64,000 nt of DNA from JANQPA01 sp964548175 (GCA_964548175.1 CAZJQS010000023.1:7150-71149); one strand, 5' to 3'; counted from the first letter of the stretch, positions 25,369 through 34,756 are shown. Notes: generated from the letters alone by a model not told the origin. Numbers and translations: made by a program.

Positions 25369-28191
25369 TTGACAGTGAATAACTCTATCGGATTTAGCTT
25401 TAGCAGAAAGATCAGGATAAGGTTCCCCATTCTCCTTTGCTGCTTTGCTCTTATAATAAGGCCTGCCACATCATTCGCACAGGAACCTATGCCCGGCGCC
25501 GATAGTGTTTCCTCGATAACAAACTTTCGACCAACCAATGATAGTTTGATCCCGGTCGGCTATGGTCATTTTGGGAAAAATGCAATCACCGCTGCTGTAT
25601 CGACCATAGGGGTTGAGGACTTTAACCAGGGTTTGATCTCAGATCCAAGGCTGTTGATCCAGGGAAGAATTGCCGGCCTGCAGGTATACAACCGGGGCGG
25701 AGATCCCAACCTTCCCGGCCTGATCAGGATCAGAGGCTTGTCGGGATTCTCCAACAGAAATCCGCTGATCGTCGTAGACGGTCTGCCCGGCGCCTCACTG
25801 CAAAACCTGGATCCCAATGACGTCGCTTCTATTACGGTATTGAAAGATGGTGCCGCTCAGGCCATTTATGGCATAAGAGCTTCCAACGGCGTCCTTTTAA
25901 TTCAAACAAAAGACGGAAGCCATGCAAAAAAGACTTTTACGGTCGCTTACAGCGGCCAGACAGGTTTGTCCACCGCCTACGCTGGAATTCCTGTGATGAG
26001 CGCCGAAGAATTCCGGGCCGCAGGAGGAACCGATCTGGGAGCCTCCACCGATTGGCTGGATGAAGTGAAGCGGGATGGATTCTCCGGCATGCATCATTTA
26101 GCCATACAAGGAAAGAGCGGCCGCAACAACTATCGACTTTCCGGAAACTACCGGGATATACAGGGGGTTCTTAGACAGTCTGGGTTTAACCAACTCAATG
26201 TCAGGGCTAACTTAAACAGTGATTTTTTTGAAGAAAAGCTTTCTTTACAATGGTCCGCCTCCTACACCGACCGCAGCAGCCGATTGGGCTTTCAGGAGGC
26301 ATTCCGATATGCCGCTGCCGCCAATCCTACGGCGCCTGTTTTTGCTGAAGACGCTCCTTTCCCTTCCAACCCGGAACAATTCGGCGGCTATTTCGAATTG
26401 CTAGGCTTATTCGATTATTTCAACCCAAGGGCTATAGTCGATCTGAATGATCGAAACGGTCGGGATCAAGTGTTCACTTCTTCTGCTTTGTTGGAATACA
26501 GGATCAGGCCCGGTCTTTCTTTGAATGCCAGATACGCTTACCAGGATATTTTTTCTAATGAGAGGGCTTATTATTCGCCCCAGTCTTTATTCCGGGGATC
26601 TTTTTTCCCGCTCGAACAAAACGATGCCAGCGCCGATCTGAACGACCGGCAGCACGATTTTTCCTGGTATGAGGTCTTCGCTAACTATCAAAAAACTATT
26701 GGACAGTCCAGCTGGGCACTTACGATCGGTTCATCCTACCAGGACGGCCATCAACTGGAAAACTCTTTGCTGCTGCGCGGCTTTTCCAACGAGCAATTAT
26801 TAGCGGTAAAAAAAATTGAGGATTATTCTGACTGGGCGTCGGAAGCCGTTTTTACAGATACCCTGAATAACGGCTGGTCCGACAGGTTATCCGCTTTTTT
26901 CGCCCGGGGGCATCTGAATATTGAAAATAAGCTGATCGTAAATGCATCATTGCGATACGAAGGCTCCAGCAAATTAGGTGAAAACAATCAATGGGGGCTT
27001 TTTCCTGCCATTGGAATGGCTCTTAACCTCCATGAATGGAAGGCTATTCCAGCTGTGGACCTGCTAAAAGTAAGAATGAGCTATGGCATTACCGGAAACT
27101 TGCCTTACCAGGGAGGTCTTTCCAGGGATAAAATCGTTTTGATCGAACAGCCTGACGGCTCCACCATCACCAATTTTTTAAGAAATGCCAATCCCGAGCT
27201 GAGGTGGGAAGAAAAAAGCGAATTCAATCTTGGGCTCGATTTTAAGGTGGGGAAGCTACAAGGGTTTGTAGACTGGTATACGCGAAAGGTCAAAGACTGG
27301 ATCCGCTCCGATTTTTCCACCACGGGTAATTCGTTTTCCAATAAAGATGGGCTAAAGACAAGCGGTATTGAACTAGGCCTGGGAATAGACTTGCTGAATG
27401 GTCCAACATCCGGCTATACAACGGGCATCGTCTTGTCCGCTTATCAAAGCCGATACGATGGTCTTATCTCCGATCCCGGTTTTGCCGTCGCAGTAGGAGG
27501 TTTGTCTCAAAATCCCTCCTTACCGGTCAGGGAAGGAGGTGGCTGGGGCGATATCCTGGCGCCGGTATTTATTGGAGTGGAAGCCAATGGCGAGCCTGTT
27601 TTTGAAGACATCAACCAGGATGGTGTGATCGACTCCGATGTTTATGCCGCACTCGAACCGGATAGTGATTACCAGCTGGTCGGCAGCGGCGTTCCCGACC
27701 TGGAAGTGGGTTGGAGTCACGATTTTCAACTTAACGGCTGGCAGCTAAGGGCTTTTTTCCGCGGTGCTTTTGGACACCGCCTGGTGAACAGGAGCCGGCT
27801 GTTTCTGGAACCCCGCCCTATTTATGTAAGAAAGGTTTTTAATATAGTTGAAACAGAGCTGGCGGAGGAAGCCCTTCGCTTAAGTCGCTATTCTTCATTA
27901 TATGTAGAAAAGGCCGACTTCCTGAAGCTGGACAACCTAAGTATTGCCAGATCCTTTCCCCTGGGCGGCAAAAGCACCCTGAATGTTTCTTTAACCGGCC
28001 AGAATCTGTTTGTGCTGACCAACTACACCGGCCCCGATCCCGAGCCTGTATTTGAAGACAGAGGCGACACCACCAACGGAAGCCGTCAATCAGACCTTGA
28101 AGACTCCAACCCCCTTGCGCCGGGGATTGATCGTAGGAACCATTACCTGCCTGCAAGGACTTTTGTGCTGGGGTTGAGTGTATCGCTGTAG
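25369..28191 (+). CDS. orphan SusC-like TonB-dependent receptor lacking the N-terminal regulatory domain
   Basis: This encodes 940 residues. There is no ATG near the start: the frame begins with TTG (25369) or GTG (25375), followed by a signal peptide (about 12-38, FPILLCCFALIIRPATSFAQ). It then goes almost directly into the plug domain (about 65-190, GRIAGLQVYNRGGDPN, LIVVDGLPG and TVLKDGAAQAIYG) without the carboxypeptidase-like domain of standard SusC proteins. A full barrel follows, ending TFVLGLSVSL. No SusD gene is adjacent; the next gene is convergent. The substrate is unknown. Confidence 0.88.
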   Translation: MTVNNSIGFSFSRKIRIRFPILLCCFALIIRPATSFAQEPMPGADSVSSITNFRPTNDSLIPVGYGHFGKNAITAAVSTIGVEDFNQGLISDPRLLIQGRIAGLQVYNRGGDPNLPGLIRIRGLSGFSNRNPLIVVDGLPGASLQNLDPNDVASITVLKDGAAQAIYGIRASNGVLLIQTKDGSHAKKTFTVAYSGQTGLSTAYAGIPVMSAEEFRAAGGTDLGASTDWLDEVKRDGFSGMHHLAIQGKSGRNNYRLSGNYRDIQGVLRQSGFNQLNVRANLNSDFFEEKLSLQWSASYTDRSSRLGFQEAFRYAAAANPTAPVFAEDAPFPSNPEQFGGYFELLGLFDYFNPRAIVDLNDRNGRDQVFTSSALLEYRIRPGLSLNARYAYQDIFSNERAYYSPQSLFRGSFFPLEQNDASADLNDRQHDFSWYEVFANYQKTIGQSSWALTIGSSYQDGHQLENSLLLRGFSNEQLLAVKKIEDYSDWASEAVFTDTLNNGWSDRLSAFFARGHLNIENKLIVNASLRYEGSSKLGENNQWGLFPAIGMALNLHEWKAIPAVDLLKVRMSYGITGNLPYQGGLSRDKIVLIEQPDGSTITNFLRNANPELRWEEKSEFNLGLDFKVGKLQGFVDWYTRKVKDWIRSDFSTTGNSFSNKDGLKTSGIELGLGIDLLNGPTSGYTTGIVLSAYQSRYDGLISDPGFAVAVGGLSQNPSLPVREGGGWGDILAPVFIGVEANGEPVFEDINQDGVIDSDVYAALEPDSDYQLVGSGVPDLEVGWSHDFQLNGWQLRAFFRGAFGHRLVNRSRLFLEPRPIYVRKVFNIVETELAEEALRLSRYSSLYVEKADFLKLDNLSIARSFPLGGKSTLNVSLTGQNLFVLTNYTGPDPEPVFEDRGDTTNGSRQSDLEDSNPLAPGIDRRNHYLPARTFVLGLSVSL

Positions 28192-28200
28192 TAGCTTGAT

Positions 28201-29343
28201 TTATATCCCCCTCAGCACCTCCCCTGCCCTCTCCAGCACCTCCTCCGTTTTCGCAAAACACAGGCGGATGACGTGATCGTCCTGCCCATTGGAATTGAAA
28301 ACAGAAACCGGAATGGCCGCCACCCCAAATGCAGTGGTCATGCGGATGGCAAAATCCGTATCCGATTCACTGCTGATGGCGGAGTAGTCGAACAGCTGAA
28401 AGTAAGTGCCCGAACAAGGAAGGGGACGCAGGCTGGACCCCTTCATTGCTTCGGCGAAAAAATCTCTTTTTTGCTGGTAAAACCGGGGAAGGTCCAGGTA
28501 GAAGTCGGGCGTTTCCAGGAAGTCGGCCAGGGCGTACTGCAAAAAGGAGTTGACCGCATAGATGTTGTATTGATGCACTTTTCGAAATTCTCCCATCAGG
28601 GCCTTCGGCGCTGCGATATAGCCGATCTTCCAACCGGTGCTGTGGAAAGTTTTGCCGAAGGAAAAAACGGCCAGGCTGCGCTGCCAGAGATCGGGGTAGC
28701 GGAAAACAGACTGGTGCTCCGCTCCGTCATAGATCAGGTGCTCGTACACCTCGTCGCTCAGAAGCAAAATATTGGTGCCCTCCAGTAATTTTTCCAGGGC
28801 CTGCAGATCTTCCGCCCTCAGGATCTGTCCGGTCGGATTGTGCGGAGTATTGGTGATGATCATGCGGGTTTTGTCGGTGATCAGCCGGCCCAGTTCCTCC
28901 CAGTCGACGGTATAGTCAGGTGATTTCATGCGATAAGCGACCGGCACGCCGCCCGCCATCAAAATAGAAGGCACATAGGAATCGAAGGCCGGCTCGATCA
29001 CGATCACTTCTTCTCCCGGGTGGACGAAGGCATTGATGGCTGTGTACAAAGCCTGCGTCGCCCCGGCCGTGATGGTGATCTCGGTGTCCGGATCTACGAG
29101 AGCTCCATAAAGTTGATGGATTTTTTGGGCCAGTCGTTCTCTCAACAACGGCACGCCCGGCATGGGGGCGTACTGGTTTTTGCCGTTTTTCATGTGGTGA
29201 TAAGCCAGTTCCTTGAGCCGGTCGGGCCCGTCAAAATTCGGGAAGCCCTGAGAGAGATTAATGGCCTGGCGTTGATTGGCCAGAGCGGACATGGTCGCGA
29301 AAATGGTGGTGCCGACCTGAGGAAGTTTAGAGGTAAAGTGCAT
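28201..29343 (-). CDS. methionine-type (kynurenine aminotransferase-like) PLP aminotransferase
   Basis: This encodes a 380-residue class I/II aminotransferase. Visible are the N-terminal INLSQGFPNFDGP, the cofactor-site NTPHNPTG (Asn/Pro), LLSDEVYEHLIYDG with the PLP-binding Asp, and the Schiff-base lysine in FSFGKTFHSTGWKIGY. The pattern matches YbdL/methionine aminotransferases, which convert the methionine-salvage oxo acid to methionine. Branched or aromatic acceptors are also possible. It stands convergent with the orphan SusC gene, 9 bp apart. Confidence 0.88.
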   Translation of the reverse strand: MHFTSKLPQVGTTIFATMSALANQRQAINLSQGFPNFDGPDRLKELAYHHMKNGKNQYAPMPGVPLLRERLAQKIHQLYGALVDPDTEITITAGATQALYTAINAFVHPGEEVIVIEPAFDSYVPSILMAGGVPVAYRMKSPDYTVDWEELGRLITDKTRMIITNTPHNPTGQILRAEDLQALEKLLEGTNILLLSDEVYEHLIYDGAEHQSVFRYPDLWQRSLAVFSFGKTFHSTGWKIGYIAAPKALMGEFRKVHQYNIYAVNSFLQYALADFLETPDFYLDLPRFYQQKRDFFAEAMKGSSLRPLPCSGTYFQLFDYSAISSESDTDFAIRMTTAFGVAAIPVSVFNSNGQDDHVIRLCFAKTEEVLERAGEVLRGI

Positions 29344-29432
29344 ATTGGTTGTTCATTGGTGGTTAGCCTGTCCTGCCGCAGGCGGGCGTAGCTAATAAAA
29401 TTTTTTTTTGAGTTTTTGCCGAATGGGAGGCG

Positions 29433-29475
29433 GGCAGTCAGAGACTGCCGTAAACGCTGGCAGTCAGAGACTGCC
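29433..29475. repeat. two copies of a 17-bp palindrome (GGCAGTC-AGA-GACTGCC)
   Basis: Identical copies at 29433-29449 and 29459-29475, start-to-start distance 26 bp. The same GACTGCC/GGCAGTC arms recur inverted in the long hairpin at 31923-31970. It looks like a REP-type intergenic repeat. No gene is seen in 29344-29612. Confidence 0.7.
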
Positions 29476-29612
29476 GCCAACACGAGTTATTTTGTTCACA
29501 ACAGCTAAAGTAAGTATTGCAGCATTCCGTTTGCGGCTGTGTAAAAACCTACCAGCAGACATCCAACACCCAATTCCGCTTCCAGCGGGACAGGCTATCC
29601 AACATCCAACAT

Positions 29613-31007
29613 CTAAAGTATCGTTTCCTGTACGGCATCCAGCACTTTTCTCACCTCTGCTGCGTTAGGCGCCTGGGCGTAGACGCGGAGCACCGGCTCG
29701 GTGCCGGAAGGGCGGATCAGGACCCAGATGTCATCGCCGATGAAATATTTAAACCCATCGATGGTCTCGGTGCGATCCACCTGGTAGGAGCCGAAAGATT
29801 GGAAGGCATTATTTTTAGCCTTTTCGATGACGGCCAGTTTTTTCTCATTGGTCAGGTGGAGGTCGTCGCGATCATAGGAGAAAGGGCCTACTTCATCGTA
29901 GACTTCCTGGATGAGTGTTTTGAGCGATTTGCCGGTTTTCGCCATAAATTCCAGGATGGTGATGCCGATCCAGATGCCGTCGCGTTCCGGGATATGGCCG
30001 GTGATGGCCAGACCGCCGGATTCTTCGCCGCCGACGATCACCTTTTCATGAGCCATGATCTCGGCGATGTATTTGAAGCCGATTTTGGTAACCTCTATGT
30101 CCAGGCCAAACTTTTCCGCCAGTTTTTTCATCTTATCGGTAACGGAAAAGGTAATGACTACTTTACCGGTTTCCTTTTTATATTTAAACATATACAGCAG
30201 GAGTAAAAGCAGGATATGGTGGGAATCCACGAAGTTGCCCTCTTCGTCATACAATCCGATGCGGTCTGCGTCGCCATCGTTAGCGATGCCCAATTGGATC
30301 TCGCTGCTGTTTTTGATCAGGTCGGAAAACTCCTGCAGGTTGCGGTGTATCGGTTCGGGAGCTTGCCCCATAAAAGAGGGGTTGTATTCGCAATGCAAGG
30401 TAACGGCGTTGGGGAAGAGTTTTTTCATAGCATTCTGGCCTGCGCCGTACATAGCGTCATAGCCGATCACGATTCCGGATTGTTGGATGGTATCCAGATC
30501 AAAGCCAGCTTTTACGTGATCGATGTATATTTTTTCCAGATCGACATATTCCAGTAAGCCATCTTGTTGCATTTTTTCCAGGGAAGGCAGTTTGACAGAA
30601 ACGGTGTCCGGCACCAGTTCTTCCACTTCGGCCACCTCGGCGGAGATCAGGGGGCCACCCTCTTTTGATTTGAGTTTAAACCCGTTATAAGCAGGAGGGT
30701 TGTGGCTGGCGGTAATAACGACCCCAAGGTCGGAATGGGTTCTTACGACGCCAAGAGAGACCATAGGAGTAGAGACAAAGCCTTGGGCCAGCATAACTTT
30801 TATCCCGTGAGCTCCAAAGACCTGAGCGGCCGTTTCGGCAAAAAGTTGTCCGCCGAAACGGGTGTCGTGTCCGATGGTTACTTGTTTTTCTCCGCGATCT
30901 TTCAACCAAAGAGCGGTGGCTTCTGCTACTCTTTTTACATTATCAACAGTGTAATCCTCTGCAATGATGGCGCGCCATCCATCAGTGCCGAATTTAATTT
31001 TGGTCAT
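29613..31007 (-). CDS. phosphoglucomutase/phosphomannomutase family protein
   Basis: This encodes a 464-residue alpha-D-phosphohexomutase with four domains. The phosphoserine loop VITASHNPPAYNGFK holds Ser101, the metal loop is NDGDADRIGL near 247, the sugar loop is VGGEESGGLA, and the phosphate-binding loop is IRPSGTEPVLR near the C-terminus. It interconverts hexose 1- and 6-phosphates. Its exact sugar (glucose, mannose or glucosamine) cannot be told from the motifs. It is divergent from pcm and a single gene. Confidence 0.92.
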   Translation of the reverse strand: MTKIKFGTDGWRAIIAEDYTVDNVKRVAEATALWLKDRGEKQVTIGHDTRFGGQLFAETAAQVFGAHGIKVMLAQGFVSTPMVSLGVVRTHSDLGVVITASHNPPAYNGFKLKSKEGGPLISAEVAEVEELVPDTVSVKLPSLEKMQQDGLLEYVDLEKIYIDHVKAGFDLDTIQQSGIVIGYDAMYGAGQNAMKKLFPNAVTLHCEYNPSFMGQAPEPIHRNLQEFSDLIKNSSEIQLGIANDGDADRIGLYDEEGNFVDSHHILLLLLLYMFKYKKETGKVVITFSVTDKMKKLAEKFGLDIEVTKIGFKYIAEIMAHEKVIVGGEESGGLAITGHIPERDGIWIGITILEFMAKTGKSLKTLIQEVYDEVGPFSYDRDDLHLTNEKKLAVIEKAKNNAFQSFGSYQVDRTETIDGFKYFIGDDIWVLIRPSGTEPVLRVYAQAPNAAEVRKVLDAVQETIL

Positions 31008-31146
31008 ATTGTGTTATTTTAGGTGAGAAATGTCCGAAAAAAATGTATTATGCATATTAAGGATCGAATACCTCCAGTTGTTTCGCGTAAAAATAGAAAA
31101 TACCGGCATATTATTAGTATTTCTATACTTGAAGAAAATATTAAAT

Positions 31147-31800
31147 GTGAAGGATACCTATCGACATAAAGGATTAAGAAAACAACTGATTGAAGAAATT
31201 CGAAAGAAAGGCATTACTAATGAGCGCATTCTGGAAGTTATGGGAGCGTTGCCAAGGCATTTTTTTCTCGACAAGGCTTTTGAGGAATGGGCCTATGTGG
31301 ACAAGGCATTTCCAATTGGCAGCGACCAGACCATTTCGCAGCCTTATACCGTAGCTTACCAGACGCAGCTGCTTGATCCGCAGAAAAGGGAAAAGATCAT
31401 GGAGGTCGGCACCGGCTCTGGTTATCAGGCGGCTATTCTGGCCCTGATAGGCGCCCGGGTTTATACGATCGAACGACAAGAACCACTTTATAAAAAGGCG
31501 AAGGCATTATTAGAAGAGCTACAGGTCGGAAATGTACGCTGCTTTTTCAGGGACGGTTACAAGGGGTTACCTGAGTTTGCTCCATTTGACAAGATTATTG
31601 TGACGGCCGGCGCCAAAGAAATACCGGAAGAGTTGGTATCGCAACTAAAGATCAAAGGGTTGATGGTCATTCCTGTTGGGGAAACATCACAAAAAATGCT
31701 GAGGATCACCCGCATCAGTGAAAAAGAGATCGCCATAGAAGAGAGAGGGCATTTCAGGTTCGTCCCCTTTTTGAAAGGTACGGAAAAAAACAGTAAATAA
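31147..31800 (+). CDS. pcm: protein-L-isoaspartate O-methyltransferase
   Basis: This encodes 217 residues if translation starts at the GTG at 31147 (product begins KDTYRHKGLRKQLIEEI after the initiator), the standard Pcm beginning and length. The frame is open back to 31030, but that start would leave only 22 bp between divergent genes. The SAM-binding motif MEVGTGSGYQAAILA and the isoaspartate-site segment PIGSDQTISQPYTVA are intact. It methylates damaged aspartyl residues to start their repair. A terminator hairpin follows immediately. Confidence 0.92.
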   Translation: MKDTYRHKGLRKQLIEEIRKKGITNERILEVMGALPRHFFLDKAFEEWAYVDKAFPIGSDQTISQPYTVAYQTQLLDPQKREKIMEVGTGSGYQAAILALIGARVYTIERQEPLYKKAKALLEELQVGNVRCFFRDGYKGLPEFAPFDKIIVTAGAKEIPEELVSQLKIKGLMVIPVGETSQKMLRITRISEKEIAIEERGHFRFVPFLKGTEKNSK

Positions 31801-31804
31801 ATAA

Positions 31805-31841
31805 GGCTGGGGAAAAAGGACGAAGGACATTTTCCCCAGCC
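31805..31841 (+). terminator. pcm terminator
   Basis: A 12-bp perfect stem (31805-31816 with 31830-31841) with a T-rich stretch after it, 4 bp after the pcm stop. Confidence 0.75.
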
Positions 31842-31850
31842 TGTAATATT

Positions 31851-31970
31851 TTTTTGAAAGATTTTGGAGAAGAAAAACTTTGTTTTTCTTCTCCAAAATC
31901 TTTCAAAAACAGAATAATTTAAGTTGTGTGAAAACCTGACTGCCTGACGGCAGTCAGGTTTTCACACAAC
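31851..31970. repeat. two adjacent long perfect hairpins between convergent genes
   Basis: Hairpin C has 27-bp perfect arms (31851-31877 and 31883-31909, loop CTTTG). Hairpin D has 22-bp perfect arms (31923-31944 and 31949-31970, loop TGAC). They follow the ordinary pcm terminator and precede the stop of the leftward lipoprotein gene at 31980, so they may act as its terminator. The layout mirrors 23676-23767. Confidence 0.8.
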
Positions 31971-31979
31971 CCCATTCAT

Positions 31980-32528
31980 TTATTTTCCGATTTTCCTGCC
32001 GATGGCTTTTCTGGATTCCATTTCTTCTTTACTGGCCAGTTTCAGATCTACCAGCAGACTGGCGAAGGCATCGGTAAAGCTCAGGTTGTATTCTTTTCCA
32101 TCATAGCGGACGATGCCCTGTTCGCGCCCCCAGTTTTTAGCCAGGATGGTAAAGCGGTTACTGACATTAGGATTGGGGCCGAACATCAGGTAGCGTTCTT
32201 CACCTTCCGATTCAAAGCTGATGGCCAGTTGATTGGCGCTGGGGCTAAACAAGAAAACTCCGGGTGTTCCTTTAGGGATAAGGATCTCTTCCACTTCACG
32301 CCCATTGATGATCTTGATCTCCCCTTCTAAGAATTCAGTAGTATCTTTTCCGATCTGCCGGGACAGCTCGATATCTTCGGACAGGTAGAACTGGATCTGG
32401 CTCAATTCATTTTCCGTCCACTTGTTTTGCTGATACAGCTCCTGAGTGAAGGGGGTCAATTTCGGGCTGCATGAAGAAAAACATAACGCGACGAGGGCCA
32501 TTAAGGCCAATAGACTTAAGTTTTTCAT
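31980..32528 (-). CDS. lipoprotein of unknown function
   Basis: This encodes 182 residues. The ATG at 32528 gives a signal MKNLSLLALMALVALCFSSC with lipid-attachment Cys20. The mature part starts SPKLTPFTQELYQQNKWTEN and has a beta-rich body with EILIPKGTPGVFLFSP, then ends in a basic helix. I recognise no named domain. It is a single gene between the pcm/hairpin region and tadA. Homologues with this SPKLTPFTQ start are, to my memory, common in Bacteroidota but uncharacterised. Confidence 0.72.
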   Translation of the reverse strand: MKNLSLLALMALVALCFSSCSPKLTPFTQELYQQNKWTENELSQIQFYLSEDIELSRQIGKDTTEFLEGEIKIINGREVEEILIPKGTPGVFLFSPSANQLAISFESEGEERYLMFGPNPNVSNRFTILAKNWGREQGIVRYDGKEYNLSFTDAFASLLVDLKLASKEEMESRKAIGRKIGK

Positions 32529-32658
32529 ATCTGATTTTAAGGTCAACTAATTAGAGAGGGTAAAAGATCACGCAATAGTTTGGATGTTCAATTTAGTATT
32601 AGTTATATATTAACCCTTTTAGGGTAGGAAATATTATATGCATTGTCGTTTTTTTTTG

Positions 32659-33108
32659 TCACTTTCTGCGGGCTGCAAAAAAAGCTTTCATCAATTGTTC
32701 ACTTTCTTCCGCCAGGATACCGTGCGTCATGTCTGTTTTAGGATGGAGGATAGAATGGGAAACGCTCAGGAATCCCCGTTTGAGGTCAGAGGCGCCGAAG
32801 ACCAGGGCGCTCAGTTGTGACCAGTACAATGCGCCGGCGCACATGATGCAGGGCTCGAGGGTCACATATAAGGTGCATTCCTGCAGGTATTTACCTCCCA
32901 GGTGGTTAGCAGCGGCCGTTAACGCCAGCATTTCGGCATGAGCGGTGATGTCATTGAGGCGTTCGGTTTGGTTATAAGCTTTGGCAACGATGTGTCCGTT
33001 GCAGACCACTACTGCTCCTACGGGAATTTCCCCTTCTTCGAAAGCCAGTTCGGCTTGCTGGAGAGCTTTTCGCATGAAATAGGTATGATCGAAATTACTG
33101 TTGGTCAC
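32659..33108 (-). CDS. tadA: tRNA-specific adenosine deaminase
   Basis: This encodes 149 residues from a GTG start at 33108, which keeps the expected YFMRKALQQAELAFEEGEIP N-terminus. An internal ATG at 33075 would cut into the first helix. The zinc site is complete: HAE (His57, Glu59) and PCIMC (Cys87, Cys90). It deaminates A34 to inosine in tRNA-Arg(ACG). A guanine-deaminase-type function is a less likely alternative, as the EIPVGAVVV segment and size favour TadA. It is divergent from guaB. Confidence 0.9.
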   Translation of the reverse strand: MTNSNFDHTYFMRKALQQAELAFEEGEIPVGAVVVCNGHIVAKAYNQTERLNDITAHAEMLALTAAANHLGGKYLQECTLYVTLEPCIMCAGALYWSQLSALVFGASDLKRGFLSVSHSILHPKTDMTHGILAEESEQLMKAFFAARRK

Positions 33109-33263
33109 GAGTGGTGTTCAAATAAGTATTTACAAAAAATCAGGTTAGTAGCCGGCGGCAATAATCCATTATTTTGTTCAACAAAAAAAACATTCAGGAG
33201 TTTCTCAAATAAGCCGGAAAAGAAATACCCGGGAGTAGCTTTTCTTTTTGGGATGAAATTCTT

Positions 33264-33271
33264 TACCTTTG
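33264..33271 (+). promoter_or_regulatory. guaB -7 box three bases from the start codon
   Basis: A perfect TACCTTTG lies at 33264-33271 and the ATG begins at 33275. By the usual spacing, transcription would start at or next to the A of the ATG, meaning a leaderless mRNA. No clear -33 TTG is seen 17-23 bp upstream. Confidence 0.45.
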
Positions 33272-33274
33272 CGC

Positions 33275-34756
33275 ATGGAATCAAAACAAAATATCAACGA
33301 CAAATTTTTGGGTGAAGCGCTCACGTTCGATGACGTTCTCCTTTCACCTGCTTTTTCAGAAGTACTTCCCAGGGAAGTCGATATTTCTTCAAATCTTACA
33401 CGCGAATTAAGGCTGAAAGCACCTATCGTATCCGCTGCTATGGATACTGTTACGGAAAACAAGCTGGCCATTGCGATCGCCCGTCAGGGGGGTATCGGGA
33501 TCATCCACAAAAACATGAGCATAGAAGAACAGGCTGAGCAAGTCCGTTCCGTTAAGCGCTCTGAAAGCGGTATGATCATCGATCCGGTGACGTTGACCAT
33601 AGACTCCAGGGTAGGTGATGCGCTGAATCTGATGAGAAGGTTCAAGATCGGCGGTATTCCCATTGTGGACACCAGCAATCATTTAATCGGCATCCTTACC
33701 AATCGGGATCTAAGGTTCGAGACCAGGCTGGATCGTCCTGTGAAAGACCTCATGACCACGAACAACCTCATAACGGCCCCTGTAGGAACTACTCTGGAAA
33801 AAGCTCGGGATATTCTTCAGAAACATAAGATCGAAAAACTCCCTGTGGTGGACGACAATAATCTGCTCGTCGGTCTGATCACTTACAAGGACATTATGAA
33901 GGTCCAAAACTATCCCAATTCGTGCAAGGATCAACTGGGGCGCCTGGTCGTGGGTGCTGCGGTAGGCGTTACTTCCGATATGCTCGACCGGGTGGACGCT
34001 CTGGTCAAAGTAAGTGTGGATGTGATCACTGTAGATACGGCCCACGGCCATTCCAAGGGGGTATTGAACGCCATCAAAGAGATCAAAAAACATCATCCGG
34101 ACTTACAGGTCATCGGGGGCAATGTCGCTACTGCAGCGGGCGCCAAAGCACTGGTGGAAGCAGGTGTAGACGCTGTAAAGGTAGGTGTAGGTCCCGGCAG
34201 TATTTGCACGACCAGAGTAGTTGCCGGCGTGGGCGTTCCGCAACTGACTGCCATTTATCAGGCTGCGGAAGCCATCAAAGGCTCCGGTGTCCCTGTTATT
34301 GGGGATGGAGGCATCAGGTATACGGGGGATATAGCCAAGGCACTCGCAGCGGGGGCCAGCACCATAATGGCAGGCGGTCTTTTTGCAGGAGTAGAAGAAG
34401 CGCCGGGCGAAACCATTATTTTCGAGGGCCGTAAGTTTAAGGTATATCGCGGAATGGGTTCACTGAGCGCCATGTCCTTAGGTTCTAAAGACCGCTACTT
34501 TCAGGATGTAGAGGACGACATCAAAAAGCTGGTGCCGGAAGGCATCGAAGGCCGTGTTCCTTACAAAGGCACGCTGGCGGAAGTAATGGTACAGTACATC
34601 GGCGGCCTGCGGGCCGGCATGGGTTATTGCGGCGCCGCCACCATAGAAGAACTCCAGGAAGCACAATTTGTGAAGATCACTAATTCAGGCATCAGAGAAA
34701 GCCATCCGCATAATGTTTCCATAACCAAAGAAGCGCCGAACTACAGCAGACGATAA
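33275..34756 (+). CDS. guaB: IMP dehydrogenase
   Basis: This encodes 493 residues (an upstream in-frame TTG at 33269 is ignored). A TIM-barrel catalytic domain is interrupted by two CBS domains (about 95-210, with IGILTNRDLRFE and VGLITYKDIMK). The catalytic Cys311 sits in GPGSICTTRVVAGVGVPQ, and the flap segment GYCGAATIEELQ is present. It oxidises IMP to XMP with NAD+, the committed step to GMP. The CBS pair usually senses adenine/guanine nucleotides. Its stop overlaps the start of the glycosylase gene by one base (TAATG). Confidence 0.97.
   Translation: MESKQNINDKFLGEALTFDDVLLSPAFSEVLPREVDISSNLTRELRLKAPIVSAAMDTVTENKLAIAIARQGGIGIIHKNMSIEEQAEQVRSVKRSESGMIIDPVTLTIDSRVGDALNLMRRFKIGGIPIVDTSNHLIGILTNRDLRFETRLDRPVKDLMTTNNLITAPVGTTLEKARDILQKHKIEKLPVVDDNNLLVGLITYKDIMKVQNYPNSCKDQLGRLVVGAAVGVTSDMLDRVDALVKVSVDVITVDTAHGHSKGVLNAIKEIKKHHPDLQVIGGNVATAAGAKALVEAGVDAVKVGVGPGSICTTRVVAGVGVPQLTAIYQAAEAIKGSGVPVIGDGGIRYTGDIAKALAAGASTIMAGGLFAGVEEAPGETIIFEGRKFKVYRGMGSLSAMSLGSKDRYFQDVEDDIKKLVPEGIEGRVPYKGTLAEVMVQYIGGLRAGMGYCGAATIEELQEAQFVKITNSGIRESHPHNVSITKEAPNYSRR

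Noticed and set aside
31030..31146. longer N-terminus for pcm from an upstream ATG
   Set aside because: The extra 39 residues do not fit the family and would reduce the divergent promoter region to 22 bp. The GTG at 31147 gives a standard Pcm.
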